Source: JAIEOG01 sp964611895
GTDB taxonomy: Bacteria > Bdellovibrionota > FAC87 > UBA2466
DNA length: 64,000 nucleotides
Assembly (NCBI GenBank): GCA_964611895.1
Contig: CAZTDN010000015.1
Coordinates: 11,347 to 75,346 of the forward strand
Direction of reading: 5' to 3'
Shown here: positions 17,119 to 26,127 of the stretch, piece after piece
How positions within the stretch are numbered: position 1 is the stretch's first letter
Layout: each line of letters starts with the position of its first letter
Program-made: the position numbers and the translations under genes
The notes under the pieces: model-generated
Database searches by the model: none
What the model was told of the DNA's origin: nothing
The model's input: the letters and a program-made list of their open reading frames with translations, nothing else

Positions 17119-18360
17119 CTCCATGTACCCAACCAGAACGGCCGGGCGAACTCGCGTGCGCTCGAGTTGAAGGATAACTCTATCCAACCCGTCGGCGAAA
17201 AAGCTCTGGAACTGAAAGTCCACTCCAGCAAGGAGAGTATTATTTCCGAAGTCCAAGGTTTTTCCCAGCTGAAGCAATGGTTCCCAGCCTAACCGAAAGC
17301 CAAAGGACCGGTGAATATCCACAAAGTACCGCAACTCTGGACCAATGCTTACTCCGATAAGATTGCTAAAAGACGGGGTGTTCGGATTTGAGTAGGAGGT
17401 ACGATACCTGACCCCCGCCTGCAAATCCAACTCCCAGTCCCGCGGCAGACGAAAGATTCTCCCTCGAGTGTGTACTCCCATGGAGACCGATTTAAAAAAA
17501 ACATCTGCGGAGGTCGACCCGGCTTGCAATAGGTCTATGTCCACAACGCCACCAAACCACCAGCCCAGTTCAGATGACGGCCAATCCAAGCCCAGATGCA
17601 CTGTAAACAAATTCTGCCCTAGACTGGGGTTAGAAATCGCATCACGTACCAATCCGAGCCCTACACGCCACTGAGTCTCCACAGGTGCAAGGGCATCAGG
17701 TGGCGTACGGCCAATTGCCACGAGAATAGGCGCCTGCTGATCTTCGGGGAGCTTTTCGATCTCCCGATTTAGATACGATTCTTTTTTATAAACACTTCGA
17801 ATCCGGTGAACTGGCCCGCTCAACCATTCTCGACCTGCGACCCGCGGCCACAAACCCTTGCTCTCAATCAACAAAACTTGCGAAGCAGTTTCTTCACCTA
17901 AAGAGCTAAGCGCCAGAGTGAGGACTTCGTAAACCTTGTATCTCGAATCGTCCGGCAACCCACGAACTAGCTCAAAGGTGTAGGCGCCAAAAACACCGAA
18001 CGCGTCCTCAAACCGCCCCAATCCTAAATAAGCATGGGCCAGCAAATAGGAAATACTGAAAACTTGGCGAGACTTTGGGTAGGTGGTTAGAAACAAAATG
18101 CAGGCTTTGCTTGTGCGGGAGTACTCTCGCAATGCGAAGTAAGAGACAATGACCTCGGCCGCTGCGGCCTCCGATCGAGGGTCGTGGGCCGGTAGCTGCT
18201 TGAGCAGCGCATTGTAGGCAACGATAGCCGTAGGGTGATTCCCTGAAGACGCGGCCTCTCTCGCTCGACGAATCAGAGCATCATTTCCCACGTCACTCAG
18301 GGCAAAAGCAGTCACCCCAATCGAAAAGACAAAAACGGCTGTGTGCGCCCATACCTTCAT
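17080..18360 (-). CDS. TPR plus outer-membrane barrel-like protein
   Basis: This is a 426-residue secreted protein. A signal peptide (residues 5-21) is followed by TPR-like helices (about 25-180; NHPTAIVAYNALLKQLP). A beta-rich C-terminal half has a barrel-like pattern and the terminal motif LSYQLVF. A periplasmic TPR joined to a barrel suggests an outer-membrane protein that contacts a periplasmic partner. No family is recognised. The 3' end overlaps the convergent lipase gene by 39 bases. Confidence 0.65.
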   Translation of the reverse strand: MKVWAHTAVFVFSIGVTAFALSDVGNDALIRRAREAASSGNHPTAIVAYNALLKQLPAHDPRSEAAAAEVIVSYFALREYSRTSKACILFLTTYPKSRQVFSISYLLAHAYLGLGRFEDAFGVFGAYTFELVRGLPDDSRYKVYEVLTLALSSLGEETASQVLLIESKGLWPRVAGREWLSGPVHRIRSVYKKESYLNREIEKLPEDQQAPILVAIGRTPPDALAPVETQWRVGLGLVRDAISNPSLGQNLFTVHLGLDWPSSELGWWFGGVVDIDLLQAGSTSADVFFKSVSMGVHTRGRIFRLPRDWELDLQAGVRYRTSYSNPNTPSFSNLIGVSIGPELRYFVDIHRSFGFRLGWEPLLQLGKTLDFGNNTLLAGVDFQFQSFFADGLDRVILQLERTRVRPAVLVGYMELARIGLSYQLVF

Positions 18361-18363
18361 GCT

Positions 18364-18915
18364 CTATCTCTGACGCGGCTTCCATGGGACGTCCGCTATC
18401 GACTCAAGCAGATTCGCCAGGCGAGCCAAGACAAACAAGAAATCTGACAAACGGTTAACATAAATAATCAACCACCCATCTACCTTTTCCCCTTCGAGTT
18501 CACTCAGTGCCACAATCGAGCGCTCAGCCCTGCGACACACGGTTCTCGCCAAGTGGAGAAAGGAAGCGGTAACCGAACCTCCTGGGATGATGAAATTTTT
18601 CAAAGCAGGAAGCGTTTCGGAAATAACGTCCATTTGGCGCTCCAAAAAATCCACATGCGCCGAAGTGATTATCTCAATCTTTGGTGGGGCCTTGGGTGAG
18701 GCAAGCTGAGCACCTACAGTGAACAAAGCGGATTGCACTTGGATTAGAGAGTCCCGAATTGGCTCGAGCCGAGTCTGCGCACAAACCACTCCCAAAACCG
18801 CGTTCAGTTCATCGACCTCACCGTAGGCCGCTATGCGCAGAGCGCTCTTGGGAACTCGTTCCCCACCATAAAGAGCAGTAGTGCCGGCATCCCCGGTCTT
18901 CGTATAGATCTTCAT
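18364..18915 (-). CDS. PduO-type ATP:cob(I)alamin adenosyltransferase
   Basis: This enzyme transfers the adenosyl group of ATP to cob(I)alamin, giving coenzyme B12. It shows the N-terminal ATP motif KIYTKTGDAGTTALYGG, the RRAERS stretch and YVNRLSDFLFVLAR, all typical of the PduO/MMAB family. It is 183 residues when started at the ATG at 18915, which matches the family start (MKIYTKTGD). That ATG overlaps the stop of the redoxin gene by one base (TGATG), so translation is coupled. Confidence 0.92.
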   Translation of the reverse strand: MKIYTKTGDAGTTALYGGERVPKSALRIAAYGEVDELNAVLGVVCAQTRLEPIRDSLIQVQSALFTVGAQLASPKAPPKIEIITSAHVDFLERQMDVISETLPALKNFIIPGGSVTASFLHLARTVCRRAERSIVALSELEGEKVDGWLIIYVNRLSDFLFVLARLANLLESIADVPWKPRQR

Positions 18916-19526
18916 CAGTATTTTACCGAGCATCCGTAAGGTTTAGTGGCTGCCTTGGCGATGGGTTTGCCTGCCATGCCTGCATCCAACGCAGCGGCAA
19001 CGTAGTTGTTGGAACCCTTGATATCGGATATTTCAGTTGTAGGTTTGTCGTCTATGGCGCCCATATAGGCGGTTTTGCCCTCCGGATCGATCACGAACAT
19101 GTGGGGAGTAGTCTGCGCCCCAAACTTCCGGGCCATTTCACTCCCCGTGTCCATAAGTACAGCGGTAGCACGGCCTCCGTAACGTTTAACATCGGTGTTT
19201 GCCTGAGCAGGTGTCGAGTATCCCTGTTTTCCCGGAGCCGAAGAGAGCACTGAATACCAGACCACCCCTTTTCCTACATATTTTTCCTGAAGCGCTTGCA
19301 TGTTTTTAGAATCGTAGTGCTTCCGTACAAACGGGCAGCCATGATTTAACCACTCCAGAACGATCCATTTACCCTTGGCCGCTGCTAGGGAGTGCTGCTT
19401 TGCGTTACTGTCCACCAGCGAAAAAGCCGGTGCTGGATCTCCTACTCTCAGCTCAGACGCCAAAGCAGTTACGGAAAAAAAAACTACCGAAAGAATTCCC
19501 AGGAAAGCCACGTTGACTCGATGCAT
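18915..19526 (-). CDS. secreted redoxin (thioredoxin-fold) protein
   Basis: This is an AhpC/TSA-type thioredoxin-fold protein with a signal peptide. The mature part begins near ELRVGDPAPAFSLVDS. The active site region is LNHGCPFVRKHY, with one Cys followed by Pro, so it is not a CXXC reductase. TTPHMFVIDPEGK holds the cis-Pro. Proteins of this type are common and their substrates unknown. I start it at 19526 because GGAG lies seven bases upstream; an in-frame ATG at 19538 has no ribosome site. Confidence 0.8.
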   Translation of the reverse strand: MHRVNVAFLGILSVVFFSVTALASELRVGDPAPAFSLVDSNAKQHSLAAAKGKWIVLEWLNHGCPFVRKHYDSKNMQALQEKYVGKGVVWYSVLSSAPGKQGYSTPAQANTDVKRYGGRATAVLMDTGSEMARKFGAQTTPHMFVIDPEGKTAYMGAIDDKPTTEISDIKGSNNYVAAALDAGMAGKPIAKAATKPYGCSVKY

Positions 19527-19657
19527 CACTTGCTCCACGTCTTGTTTTTATTGAATAAAGGTAGAAGGTACCCCGCACCGAACGCCGAAGCAAACCTAAC
19601 GATCTGATGTCATGCGGCATTTTAAGATTTCGAGCTTAATATCCTGGAAGCAAAGTC

Positions 19658-19670
19658 CGATAAGTTATCG
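19658..19670. repeat. palindrome upstream of flbD
   Basis: CGATAA-G-TTATCG is a perfect six-base inverted repeat ten bases before the flbD ATG. Its left arm with the preceding TC reads TCCGATAA, close to the -10 element of flagellar sigma-28 promoters (GCCGATAA). The matching -35 element is poor (TAATATCC). It may be a promoter, an operator or both. Confidence 0.3.
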
Positions 19671-19679
19671 AGAAATCCT

Positions 19680-19886
19680 ATGATCCCACTAACACGATTT
19701 GATGGCTCTGGACTGATGCTGAACGCGGAATGGATCCAAAGTGTTGAACAGACACCGGACACTCTGATCACTTTGACGACGGGATTTAAAATAATTGTCC
19801 GCGAGTCTACAGATGAAGTCGTCGCGGCGTTTATTGCGTACCAAAAAGAAAAATTTTCTAACGTACTAAAAAAGGGCTTGGCATGA
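19680..19886 (+). CDS. flbD: FlbD family flagellar protein
   Basis: This is a 68-residue protein of the small FlbD family (not the Caulobacter regulator of the same name). It is found next to motA in spirochaetes, Firmicutes and deltaproteobacteria. It shows the family start MIPLTRFDGSGLMLNAEWIQSVEQTPDTLITLTTGFKIIV only in part quoted here as MIPLTRFDG and the central TPDTLITLTTG. Its role is not established. The stop overlaps the motA ATG by four bases. Confidence 0.9.
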   Translation: MIPLTRFDGSGLMLNAEWIQSVEQTPDTLITLTTGFKIIVRESTDEVVAAFIAYQKEKFSNVLKKGLA

Positions 19887-20659
19887 TCGTCAACTGGGCA
19901 GGAATTATCATCGGTTTCGGTTCAATCTTCCTCGGTAACTATCTCGAAGGGGGACACATTGAATCGCTCATTCAGCCAACTGCAGCACTCATCGTGTTTG
20001 GAGGAACGCTAGGCGCCTGCTTGGTCGCATCCACAAAAGAAGAATTCATGGGTGCTATCACCAAAGGCATCTCCTCATTTACGGCTGGCGATCCAAACCA
20101 CAAAGCTCTCGTAAAAGAAATTGTCGACATGGCGACCGTAGCGCGAAAAGACGGCCTGCTTGCCTTGGAAGGGAGCGTTGGGAAGATCAAGAACAAGTTT
20201 CTCGCAAAAAACATGCGTTCAGTGATCGACGGGTATGACGCCAACGTACTCAAAGAGATCATGGAAGATGAGATGCATCACACCGAAGACATGAAAAACA
20301 TGGTCGGAAAAGTTTGGGAAACTGCCGGAGGTTTCTCTCCTACGGTCGGGATCTTGGGAGCCGTGCTCGGTTTGATTCACGTGATGAACAACCTTTCTGA
20401 CTCCTCTAAGCTCGGTTCTGGTATCGCTGTCGCCTTCGTAGCAACTGTTTATGGAGTAGGATCGGCGAACCTCGTCTTCATTCCTTTGGGCAACAAGATC
20501 AAGAAGGACGCAAAAAAAGAAATGCTGGAAATGCAGATTGTTTTCCTGGGTGTCACAGGGATTCAAGAAGGATTAAACCCACGAATCATTCAGGATCGCC
20601 TGACGAATCTAGTGGGCGACCACGGCGGACATGACAAAGATCATAAGAAAGCAGCGTAA
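19883..20659 (+). CDS. motA: flagellar motor stator MotA
   Basis: MotA forms the pentameric ring of the proton-driven stator. The 258 residues show four membrane segments (about 4-22, 32-50, 150-172, 182-202). The cytoplasmic loop between the second and third carries Arg and Glu residues that contact FliG, and the motif GGFSPTVGILGAVLGLIHVM is typical. Start ATG overlaps the flbD stop (ATGA). Confidence 0.95.
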   Translation: MIVNWAGIIIGFGSIFLGNYLEGGHIESLIQPTAALIVFGGTLGACLVASTKEEFMGAITKGISSFTAGDPNHKALVKEIVDMATVARKDGLLALEGSVGKIKNKFLAKNMRSVIDGYDANVLKEIMEDEMHHTEDMKNMVGKVWETAGGFSPTVGILGAVLGLIHVMNNLSDSSKLGSGIAVAFVATVYGVGSANLVFIPLGNKIKKDAKKEMLEMQIVFLGVTGIQEGLNPRIIQDRLTNLVGDHGGHDKDHKKAA

Positions 20660-20661
20660 GC

Positions 20662-21453
20662 ATGGCCAAGAAAAAGCACGCCGAAGAACATGAGAATATG
20701 GAGCGGTGGCTGGTAAGCTACGCCGACTTCATTACACTCCTTTTTGCTTTCTTCACGGTGCTCTACGCCACTTCGCAGCAAGACAAAACCAAGTACAAAG
20801 ACGCCGCCGAAGCCATTCAACGGGCATTTATGTCCTCGGGTGGAATTTTTTCGGCCAAAGGGGTTCCGTTTAGTCCCTTTGAAAATGCGCAGGACCGAGG
20901 GCGATCTCCAGATTCGAACGAAGACCCTGGTCACGATGCTACCCCAGATGAAGAGCAAGCGCTCAACCGCATTGCGCAGCAACTCCGAGGACTCTTTAAG
21001 CAAAGCACCGGACTCTCACTCTCCCCTGGTGCCATCGAAGTTATCCGATCTGAAAAGGGCTATCGTATTCGCTTGGGAGAATACCTACTCTTTAAGCCCG
21101 GTAGCGATCGCATTCGCCAAGCAAACATCCCCTTTCTTGCCTCGGTTGGTAAACGTCTAAAAAGACTGGGGCATTTGGTGCAAGTGGAAGGACATTCCGA
21201 CGCCGCGCCAACCACAACCCCGGAAGCCAACTGGAAGCTTTCGCTAAACCGAGCTTTTAATGTCGTTCAGTTCCTCGTTGCTGGAGTCAGTTTTCCGGCA
21301 GAAAAAATCTCGCTTGCTGGGTACGGAGATACTCGCCCTGTGGCAGAAAACAGCACAGTGCAGGGGAGACAACGTAACCGTCGGGTGGAACTGGTAATCT
21401 CAATCACAGATGCTGAAGAAGAAGCTTACGCCTGGGAAAATATCGAAGAATAG
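20662..21453 (+). CDS. motB: flagellar motor stator MotB
   Basis: MotB anchors the stator to peptidoglycan and carries the proton-binding Asp. The single membrane helix has SYADFITLLFAFF, with Asp22 as that residue. The OmpA-like peptidoglycan-binding domain (about 145-250) has VEGHSDAAP, SLNRAFNVV and RQRNRRVEL. Length is 263 residues. It starts two bases after the motA stop. Confidence 0.96.
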   Translation: MAKKKHAEEHENMERWLVSYADFITLLFAFFTVLYATSQQDKTKYKDAAEAIQRAFMSSGGIFSAKGVPFSPFENAQDRGRSPDSNEDPGHDATPDEEQALNRIAQQLRGLFKQSTGLSLSPGAIEVIRSEKGYRIRLGEYLLFKPGSDRIRQANIPFLASVGKRLKRLGHLVQVEGHSDAAPTTTPEANWKLSLNRAFNVVQFLVAGVSFPAEKISLAGYGDTRPVAENSTVQGRQRNRRVELVISITDAEEEAYAWENIEE

Positions 21454-21455
21454 CT

Positions 21456-21821
21456 CTACTGTTGCAGGCGAATTACCTGGGGATTAAATGGAACGGTCGA
21501 CTCGGTAGAATGCCCAGACTGCTCGCCCATAGGACGAATTTCCCCACTCCCTGTACTGCGACTCAACGTTAGCAAAGCCTGCGCCATCTCTTCTGAAAGA
21601 AGGGCATCTTCATCTTTCTTTTCTTGCTCTTGGGCTTCGGCTACCTGAGCTTCATCCAATACCCCCAAACCACGCGAGGGTGTTGCCGGAGCGCTCGAAC
21701 GCCTAGGCGAGGGCTGGCGACGTTCTTTTTTCTTTGGGGCATGGTGATCCCCGCCAAAAGAAAGGGCCGCCACCCCGAAAAAGATGGCGACCCCTAGCCT
21801 CAAAAATGGTGCCTTGATCAT
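21456..21821 (-). CDS. small secreted protein of unknown function
   Basis: This is a 121-residue protein with a signal peptide (about residues 1-22). A basic Pro/Ser/Arg stretch (KKKERRQPSPRRSSAPATPS) is followed by an acidic Gln/Glu helix. It starts 18 bases after ftsZ on the same strand, behind TAGGT, and so is probably the last gene of the division operon. No family is recognised. A GTG one codon upstream is possible. The convergent motB gene ends two bases away. Confidence 0.6.
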   Translation of the reverse strand: MIKAPFLRLGVAIFFGVAALSFGGDHHAPKKKERRQPSPRRSSAPATPSRGLGVLDEAQVAEAQEQEKKDEDALLSEEMAQALLTLSRSTGSGEIRPMGEQSGHSTESTVPFNPQVIRLQQ

Positions 21822-21839
21822 CACAGACCTACATTAATC

Positions 21840-23030
21840 CTAGTCATGCTGCCGACGCAAGAAAGTCGGGATATCGTACTCTTCGCTCTCGAAGAAACGT
21901 TTCCCAATTTCCCTGGCAAGTTGGCGCGCCGACTTGAGATCCGTTGAGAGATTCTCTTTGCGCTGCACCGGCGCCCCCTGCATTTGCGCTGGGGACATTT
22001 CCATGGAAGGGGCAACGGTCGCCTCAACCTCGGGCTTCCGTTCCACTTCCACAGGAGCTTCTTTTCCCACCACAGGATTGAAGCCTGTCGCAATCACGGT
22101 TACACGCACTTCGTCTTTGAGCGATTCATCAATCACCGAACCAAAGATGATTTCAGCATCATCGTCGGCTTCCTCGGTAATCAACGAACTTGCTTCATTG
22201 ACTTCGAACAAAGTCAGATCCGAGCCCCCGGTGATATTGATAATAATGCCAGTGGCACCATTGATAGATACATCCTCGAGCAAAGGAGAAGCTATCGCCT
22301 TGCGAGCCGCTTCGATTGCTCGGTTTTCACCTGAGGAGTTGCCAGTGCCCATCAACGCAAGGCCCTTGTTGGCCATTACCGCTCGAACATCGGCAAAGTC
22401 CAAATTGATCAAACCTCGAATATTGATCAAATCAGAAATCCCCTTTACCGCTTGATAGAGCACTTCGTCCGCTTTTCGGAAGCAATCCAACATAGTCGTC
22501 GTTTCATTGGCGACATACAACAAGCGTTGATTAGGAATGCATATCAGAGTATCGACTGCAGCTTTTAGCTCTTCGATGCCCTTCTCGGCATTGCGACGGC
22601 GGCGTTTTCCTTCAAAATGGAACGGCTTTGTCACAACACCGACAGTAAGAGCGCCCGCTTCCTTGGCAATATTCGCAATGACGGGAGCTCCACCGGTTCC
22701 GGTACCTCCACCCATCCCTGCCGTAATAAAAACCATATCCGCTCCGTAGAGCATTTCCGCAATCCGTGCGCTGTCCTCGAGCGCTGCCTGGCGACCGACC
22801 TCGGGGTTGGCGCCCGCGCCCAGACCCTTGGTTAGTTCGTTTCCGAGTTGAATGTGGTAAGGCGCTGGATGCGAAGCCAATGCTTGGTTGTCTGTATTCG
22901 CAGCAACAAAGTCGACTCCATTTAGACCCAACGAAATCATGGTTGCGATTGCGTTTGTTCCGCCACCGCCCACACCAATGACTTTTATTTTTGCACCTTG
23001 CACTGTTTCTTTTTCCACGATCTCGAACAT
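21840..23030 (-). CDS. ftsZ: cell division protein FtsZ
   Basis: This is the tubulin-like GTPase that forms the division ring. The nucleotide-binding loops are GGGGTNA (residues 21-27) and the tubulin signature GGGTGTG (107-113). The catalytic T7 loop NLDFADVRAVM is present. After a Glu/Pro/Val-rich linker the conserved C-terminal peptide reads EEYDIPTFLRRQ and should bind FtsA. Length is 396 residues, with an ATG behind AAGGAGACGGC. Confidence 0.98.
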   Translation of the reverse strand: MFEIVEKETVQGAKIKVIGVGGGGTNAIATMISLGLNGVDFVAANTDNQALASHPAPYHIQLGNELTKGLGAGANPEVGRQAALEDSARIAEMLYGADMVFITAGMGGGTGTGGAPVIANIAKEAGALTVGVVTKPFHFEGKRRRRNAEKGIEELKAAVDTLICIPNQRLLYVANETTTMLDCFRKADEVLYQAVKGISDLINIRGLINLDFADVRAVMANKGLALMGTGNSSGENRAIEAARKAIASPLLEDVSINGATGIIINITGGSDLTLFEVNEASSLITEEADDDAEIIFGSVIDESLKDEVRVTVIATGFNPVVGKEAPVEVERKPEVEATVAPSMEMSPAQMQGAPVQRKENLSTDLKSARQLAREIGKRFFESEEYDIPTFLRRQHD

Positions 23031-23078
23031 GCCGTCTCCTTAGATTGAGGCTCCAACACCTAACTCCGGGAGCGTTCC

Positions 23079-24323
23079 TTAAAACACTTCGCCGAGCCAC
23101 GCCTTCATGCGCGTAACGACTTTCGAATACACATTGTCGTTATCTCGGATCCTAAACCGAACTTCGGAACGATTCTTCATTCCGTATTGAAGTAAACCTA
23201 CTGCCGTTGAGTATATCGGCGAACTAACCACATCGAGCAATCCACCGACGCCCTGGGGAAAACCCCGGCGAACTGGCATTTCGAGGATAAACTCGCCCAA
23301 TTCAGGGGCGCCCTCTAGCAGGGATGCGCCGCCCGTGATTACGACTCCGGCAGACATCAAGTGTTTGTAACCGCTCGCTGCAATCTCTCTGCCTACAAGA
23401 GAAAATATCTCTTCGACACGAGGTTCAATAATTTTGGTCAATACCGACCGTGAAATTTCCCGCGATTTGCGTCCACCAACCGCTGGAACCTCCAGGAGTT
23501 TATCCTCGGAGAGCAAAGAGGACATCGCGCATCCGTCAGAAACCTTTATAAGTTCCGCATCTTGGATGGAAGTCCTCAAACCTACTGCAATATCATTGGT
23601 GATGTGGTTTCCCCCCATCGCGATCACACCTGTGTGCACCACACTCCCGCGCACAAACAGAGCGATATCTGTGGTTCCACCACCGATGTCCACCAAAGCC
23701 ACTCCAAGCTCTTTCTCGTCCAAGGAGAGTGCCGCTTCGGCAGAAGCCAAAGGTTCCAGAACAATGTCGGTGACATTAATTCCAGCTTGATTGGCGCACT
23801 TTATTATATTTTGGGCCGAGGAAACTGCGCCGGTTACAATGTGCACATTGGATTCCAGGCGAACCCCAGACATTCCGACTGGGTTCTTTACGCCCTCTTG
23901 ATCATTCACTTTGAATTCTTGAGGGATTACATGAATAACTTCTCGATCCATTGGGACAGCAACGGCTTTCGCGGCATCGATAGCGCGCTCGACATCCATT
24001 TCGGAAATTTCCCGATCCCGCACCGCAACGACGCCGTTGCTATTAAAGCCCTTGATATGCCCGCCGGCGATTCCGGCAAAGGCGTGGGTGATCTTGACTC
24101 CCGCCATCAACTCCGCAACTTCGACAGCTTTTTTCACAGCGTCGACAGTCTGGGGAATATTCACAACGACACCCTTGCGGATCCCGTGAGAAGGCTGCTT
24201 TCCGATTCCGACGATTTCTATGCCGTCCGGCGTAGGTTTACCTACGACAACACAGATCTTGGTTGTACCAAAGTCGATGCCAACCAAGACATCGGACCCG
24301 TGATTAGGTCTCCGGGTACTCAT
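23079..24323 (-). CDS. ftsA: cell division protein FtsA
   Basis: This actin-like ATPase tethers FtsZ to the membrane. It shows phosphate loop 1 (VGIDFGTTKICVVVG), phosphate loop 2 (VDIGGGTTDIALF), the adenosine motif ITGGASLLEGAPEL, and a C-terminal amphipathic helix (TRMKAWLGEVF) for membrane binding. Length is 414 residues. It lies between ftsQ and ftsZ as in most dcw clusters. Confidence 0.97.
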   Translation of the reverse strand: MSTRRPNHGSDVLVGIDFGTTKICVVVGKPTPDGIEIVGIGKQPSHGIRKGVVVNIPQTVDAVKKAVEVAELMAGVKITHAFAGIAGGHIKGFNSNGVVAVRDREISEMDVERAIDAAKAVAVPMDREVIHVIPQEFKVNDQEGVKNPVGMSGVRLESNVHIVTGAVSSAQNIIKCANQAGINVTDIVLEPLASAEAALSLDEKELGVALVDIGGGTTDIALFVRGSVVHTGVIAMGGNHITNDIAVGLRTSIQDAELIKVSDGCAMSSLLSEDKLLEVPAVGGRKSREISRSVLTKIIEPRVEEIFSLVGREIAASGYKHLMSAGVVITGGASLLEGAPELGEFILEMPVRRGFPQGVGGLLDVVSSPIYSTAVGLLQYGMKNRSEVRFRIRDNDNVYSKVVTRMKAWLGEVF

Positions 24324-24418
24324 GCGACTACCCCCTAAAAAATCTAAAACTGAATTAAACTATGCGAACTAGTTAAGGAATGCCGGCCGTCATTTTTATG
24401 ACTAGCCTCACCCTGAGC

Positions 24419-25147
24419 TTAGTGGGAAAGTGGCAGACTGACAACAGCTTTTTTAGGAAAAACCAAATTGATTTTGTGGGCTTGCCCAATTTGTTGAGGA
24501 GGACGACTCAGCATGTCAGCAAAAAATGGCAACTGAGTTTCCCAAGTGTTTTGACTAAACAAAAGCTCGAGGGGCGGGGAAGTCAGAAAAACTTTGAAGT
24601 AGGGAGGATCGGAAGGCACCCACTGAGAGACCGTGTGTTTGTCTCCGATGGTTTTCTGGAAAGCCGCCAGCATTTGCACCACGGTTTTGGGCTTCCAATG
24701 CTTAATCAGCTCCGGCCTCTCATAGGCGATCACCGGCAGATCGAAACCTTTGGCTTTTTGTGCGGTCCAACGATCGATGTCCTCACCGTTTTCGTCGATA
24801 AAAAAGAGCTTTTGAGAGTCTTGTCGGGTCGCCACTGGACGTTTGGATCGGATTTGAATCACTAGTCGATGGGGAAACTCTTTCTTAACAACAGCGGAAA
24901 GGACCCAGGGATTGGCGCGCACTTTTTTCATGATCTCGTCGCCACTGACCACGAGCAAGTTTTTGCCGATAAGAGGCGGCAAGTACCGCCCCATTTCTTT
25001 TGCCGTCAAGGGAGCTTCTGGCAAGATCACCACCTCCCGAACGCGCAAATAGTCCATGTCTGGCAGCCAGGTCCGGTAATAATAAAGCGCGACAAGCCCC
25101 GCTAAGACTGTTCCCGCCAGGAGAATGCGAAAAAAGGTTTTTATCAT
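24419..25147 (-). CDS. ftsQ: cell division protein FtsQ
   Basis: FtsQ is a single-pass divisome protein that binds FtsB/FtsL. The N-terminal membrane helix spans residues 5-24. The POTRA domain follows (about 35-105; REVVILPEAPLTAKEMGRYL, with NPWVLSAVVKKEFPHRLVIQI), then the FtsQ/DivIB beta domain with FFIDENGEDI. Length of 242 residues is within the family range. A gap of 95 bases separates it from ftsA and holds no gene. Confidence 0.93.
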   Translation of the reverse strand: MIKTFFRILLAGTVLAGLVALYYYRTWLPDMDYLRVREVVILPEAPLTAKEMGRYLPPLIGKNLLVVSGDEIMKKVRANPWVLSAVVKKEFPHRLVIQIRSKRPVATRQDSQKLFFIDENGEDIDRWTAQKAKGFDLPVIAYERPELIKHWKPKTVVQMLAAFQKTIGDKHTVSQWVPSDPPYFKVFLTSPPLELLFSQNTWETQLPFFADMLSRPPQQIGQAHKINLVFPKKAVVSLPLSH

Positions 25148-25149
25148 CT

Positions 25150-26118
25150 CTAAGCCGCAACCTTCTGTTGCACGGGTGTTCGCAAAAAGAAAATCTCTTC
25201 ATACAAACTCAAGATCCGATCCAAAGGATAACGAGATGCCAATCCCTGCCTCAATCGAACGCCCAATGCGCTTCGCAAATCCTCATTCTGCACCAGTCGT
25301 GCAATCAATTCGCCCATAGGCTTTACCTCATTGACTGGAATAACAAAACCATCCTGACCATCGCTCAGCAGGGTTTCAATACCCGGAAGATCCGACGATA
25401 AAACTGGAATCCCTTGAGCGCCCTTCCACAAAACCGGAAGAAAATGCTCCGCCGTAGAAGGGGCGTGGATTAACACGTCCATCCCCCCAGCGGTGGGGGA
25501 AAGCGGAACAAAAAACTTTTCCAAACCAAGGTCTTTCAACATGGCATGAAAATGGGGAACCAGGGCTCCCTGCTCCAACACTTGAAACTGTACCGGTACC
25601 TGCAGGCGAGAAACATAGTGCGCCACACTGACGAGGTAAGCGAGATTTGCTTCCGACGCGAGTGCCGACAAGTTTCCTATTTGCAAAACACTCGACTGCC
25701 TTTTGAGAGTTTCCAAGAGCAGACCTGGCAGGGGAACCAAATTCAATCCGGCCTCTGGAATCCGATCCATTTCCTTTAAAAACCGATAAGCGTAAGGACT
25801 GTGAGCCAAAAGTTGCACCGACAAGTCTGATCGGGGATTCCAGGGCTTGTTGATAAAACCCAGCCAACGAGGTCTGGGCTTCACTCCGAGCACAGAGACA
25901 AAAACTTTTCCCTTGTAACGAGAGGGGACCGCCTGCAGAGCGCGCCGCCAATCCCGCGCTATCAACCAAAGACGGCGTCCCTGCAAAACCCCCGCCTTAT
26001 CCCAGGAGCGGACAACCATCCCCATGCGGGACTCAAAAGCCGGCAAGAGCGCCGCAAAGTAATCGCGCTCCCACGGCAGGAGATCAGATCCAAGCAAGCA
26101 CTCGACGTGTTTTTCCAT
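25150..26118 (-). CDS. GT-B glycosyltransferase-like protein
   Basis: This 322-residue protein has the C-terminal Rossmann half of a GT4-like glycosyltransferase, with the nucleotide-sugar motif GIPVLSSDLPGIETLLSDGQ followed by GFVIPVNEV. The N-terminal half is poorly conserved. Substrate is unknown. Its stop is two bases from the ftsQ start on the same strand, where other genomes place ddl or murB. A link to envelope polymer synthesis during division is inferred from that. Confidence 0.75.
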   Translation of the reverse strand: MEKHVECLLGSDLLPWERDYFAALLPAFESRMGMVVRSWDKAGVLQGRRLWLIARDWRRALQAVPSRYKGKVFVSVLGVKPRPRWLGFINKPWNPRSDLSVQLLAHSPYAYRFLKEMDRIPEAGLNLVPLPGLLLETLKRQSSVLQIGNLSALASEANLAYLVSVAHYVSRLQVPVQFQVLEQGALVPHFHAMLKDLGLEKFFVPLSPTAGGMDVLIHAPSTAEHFLPVLWKGAQGIPVLSSDLPGIETLLSDGQDGFVIPVNEVKPMGELIARLVQNEDLRSALGVRLRQGLASRYPLDRILSLYEEIFFLRTPVQQKVAA

Positions 26119-26127
26119 TAAGCGACA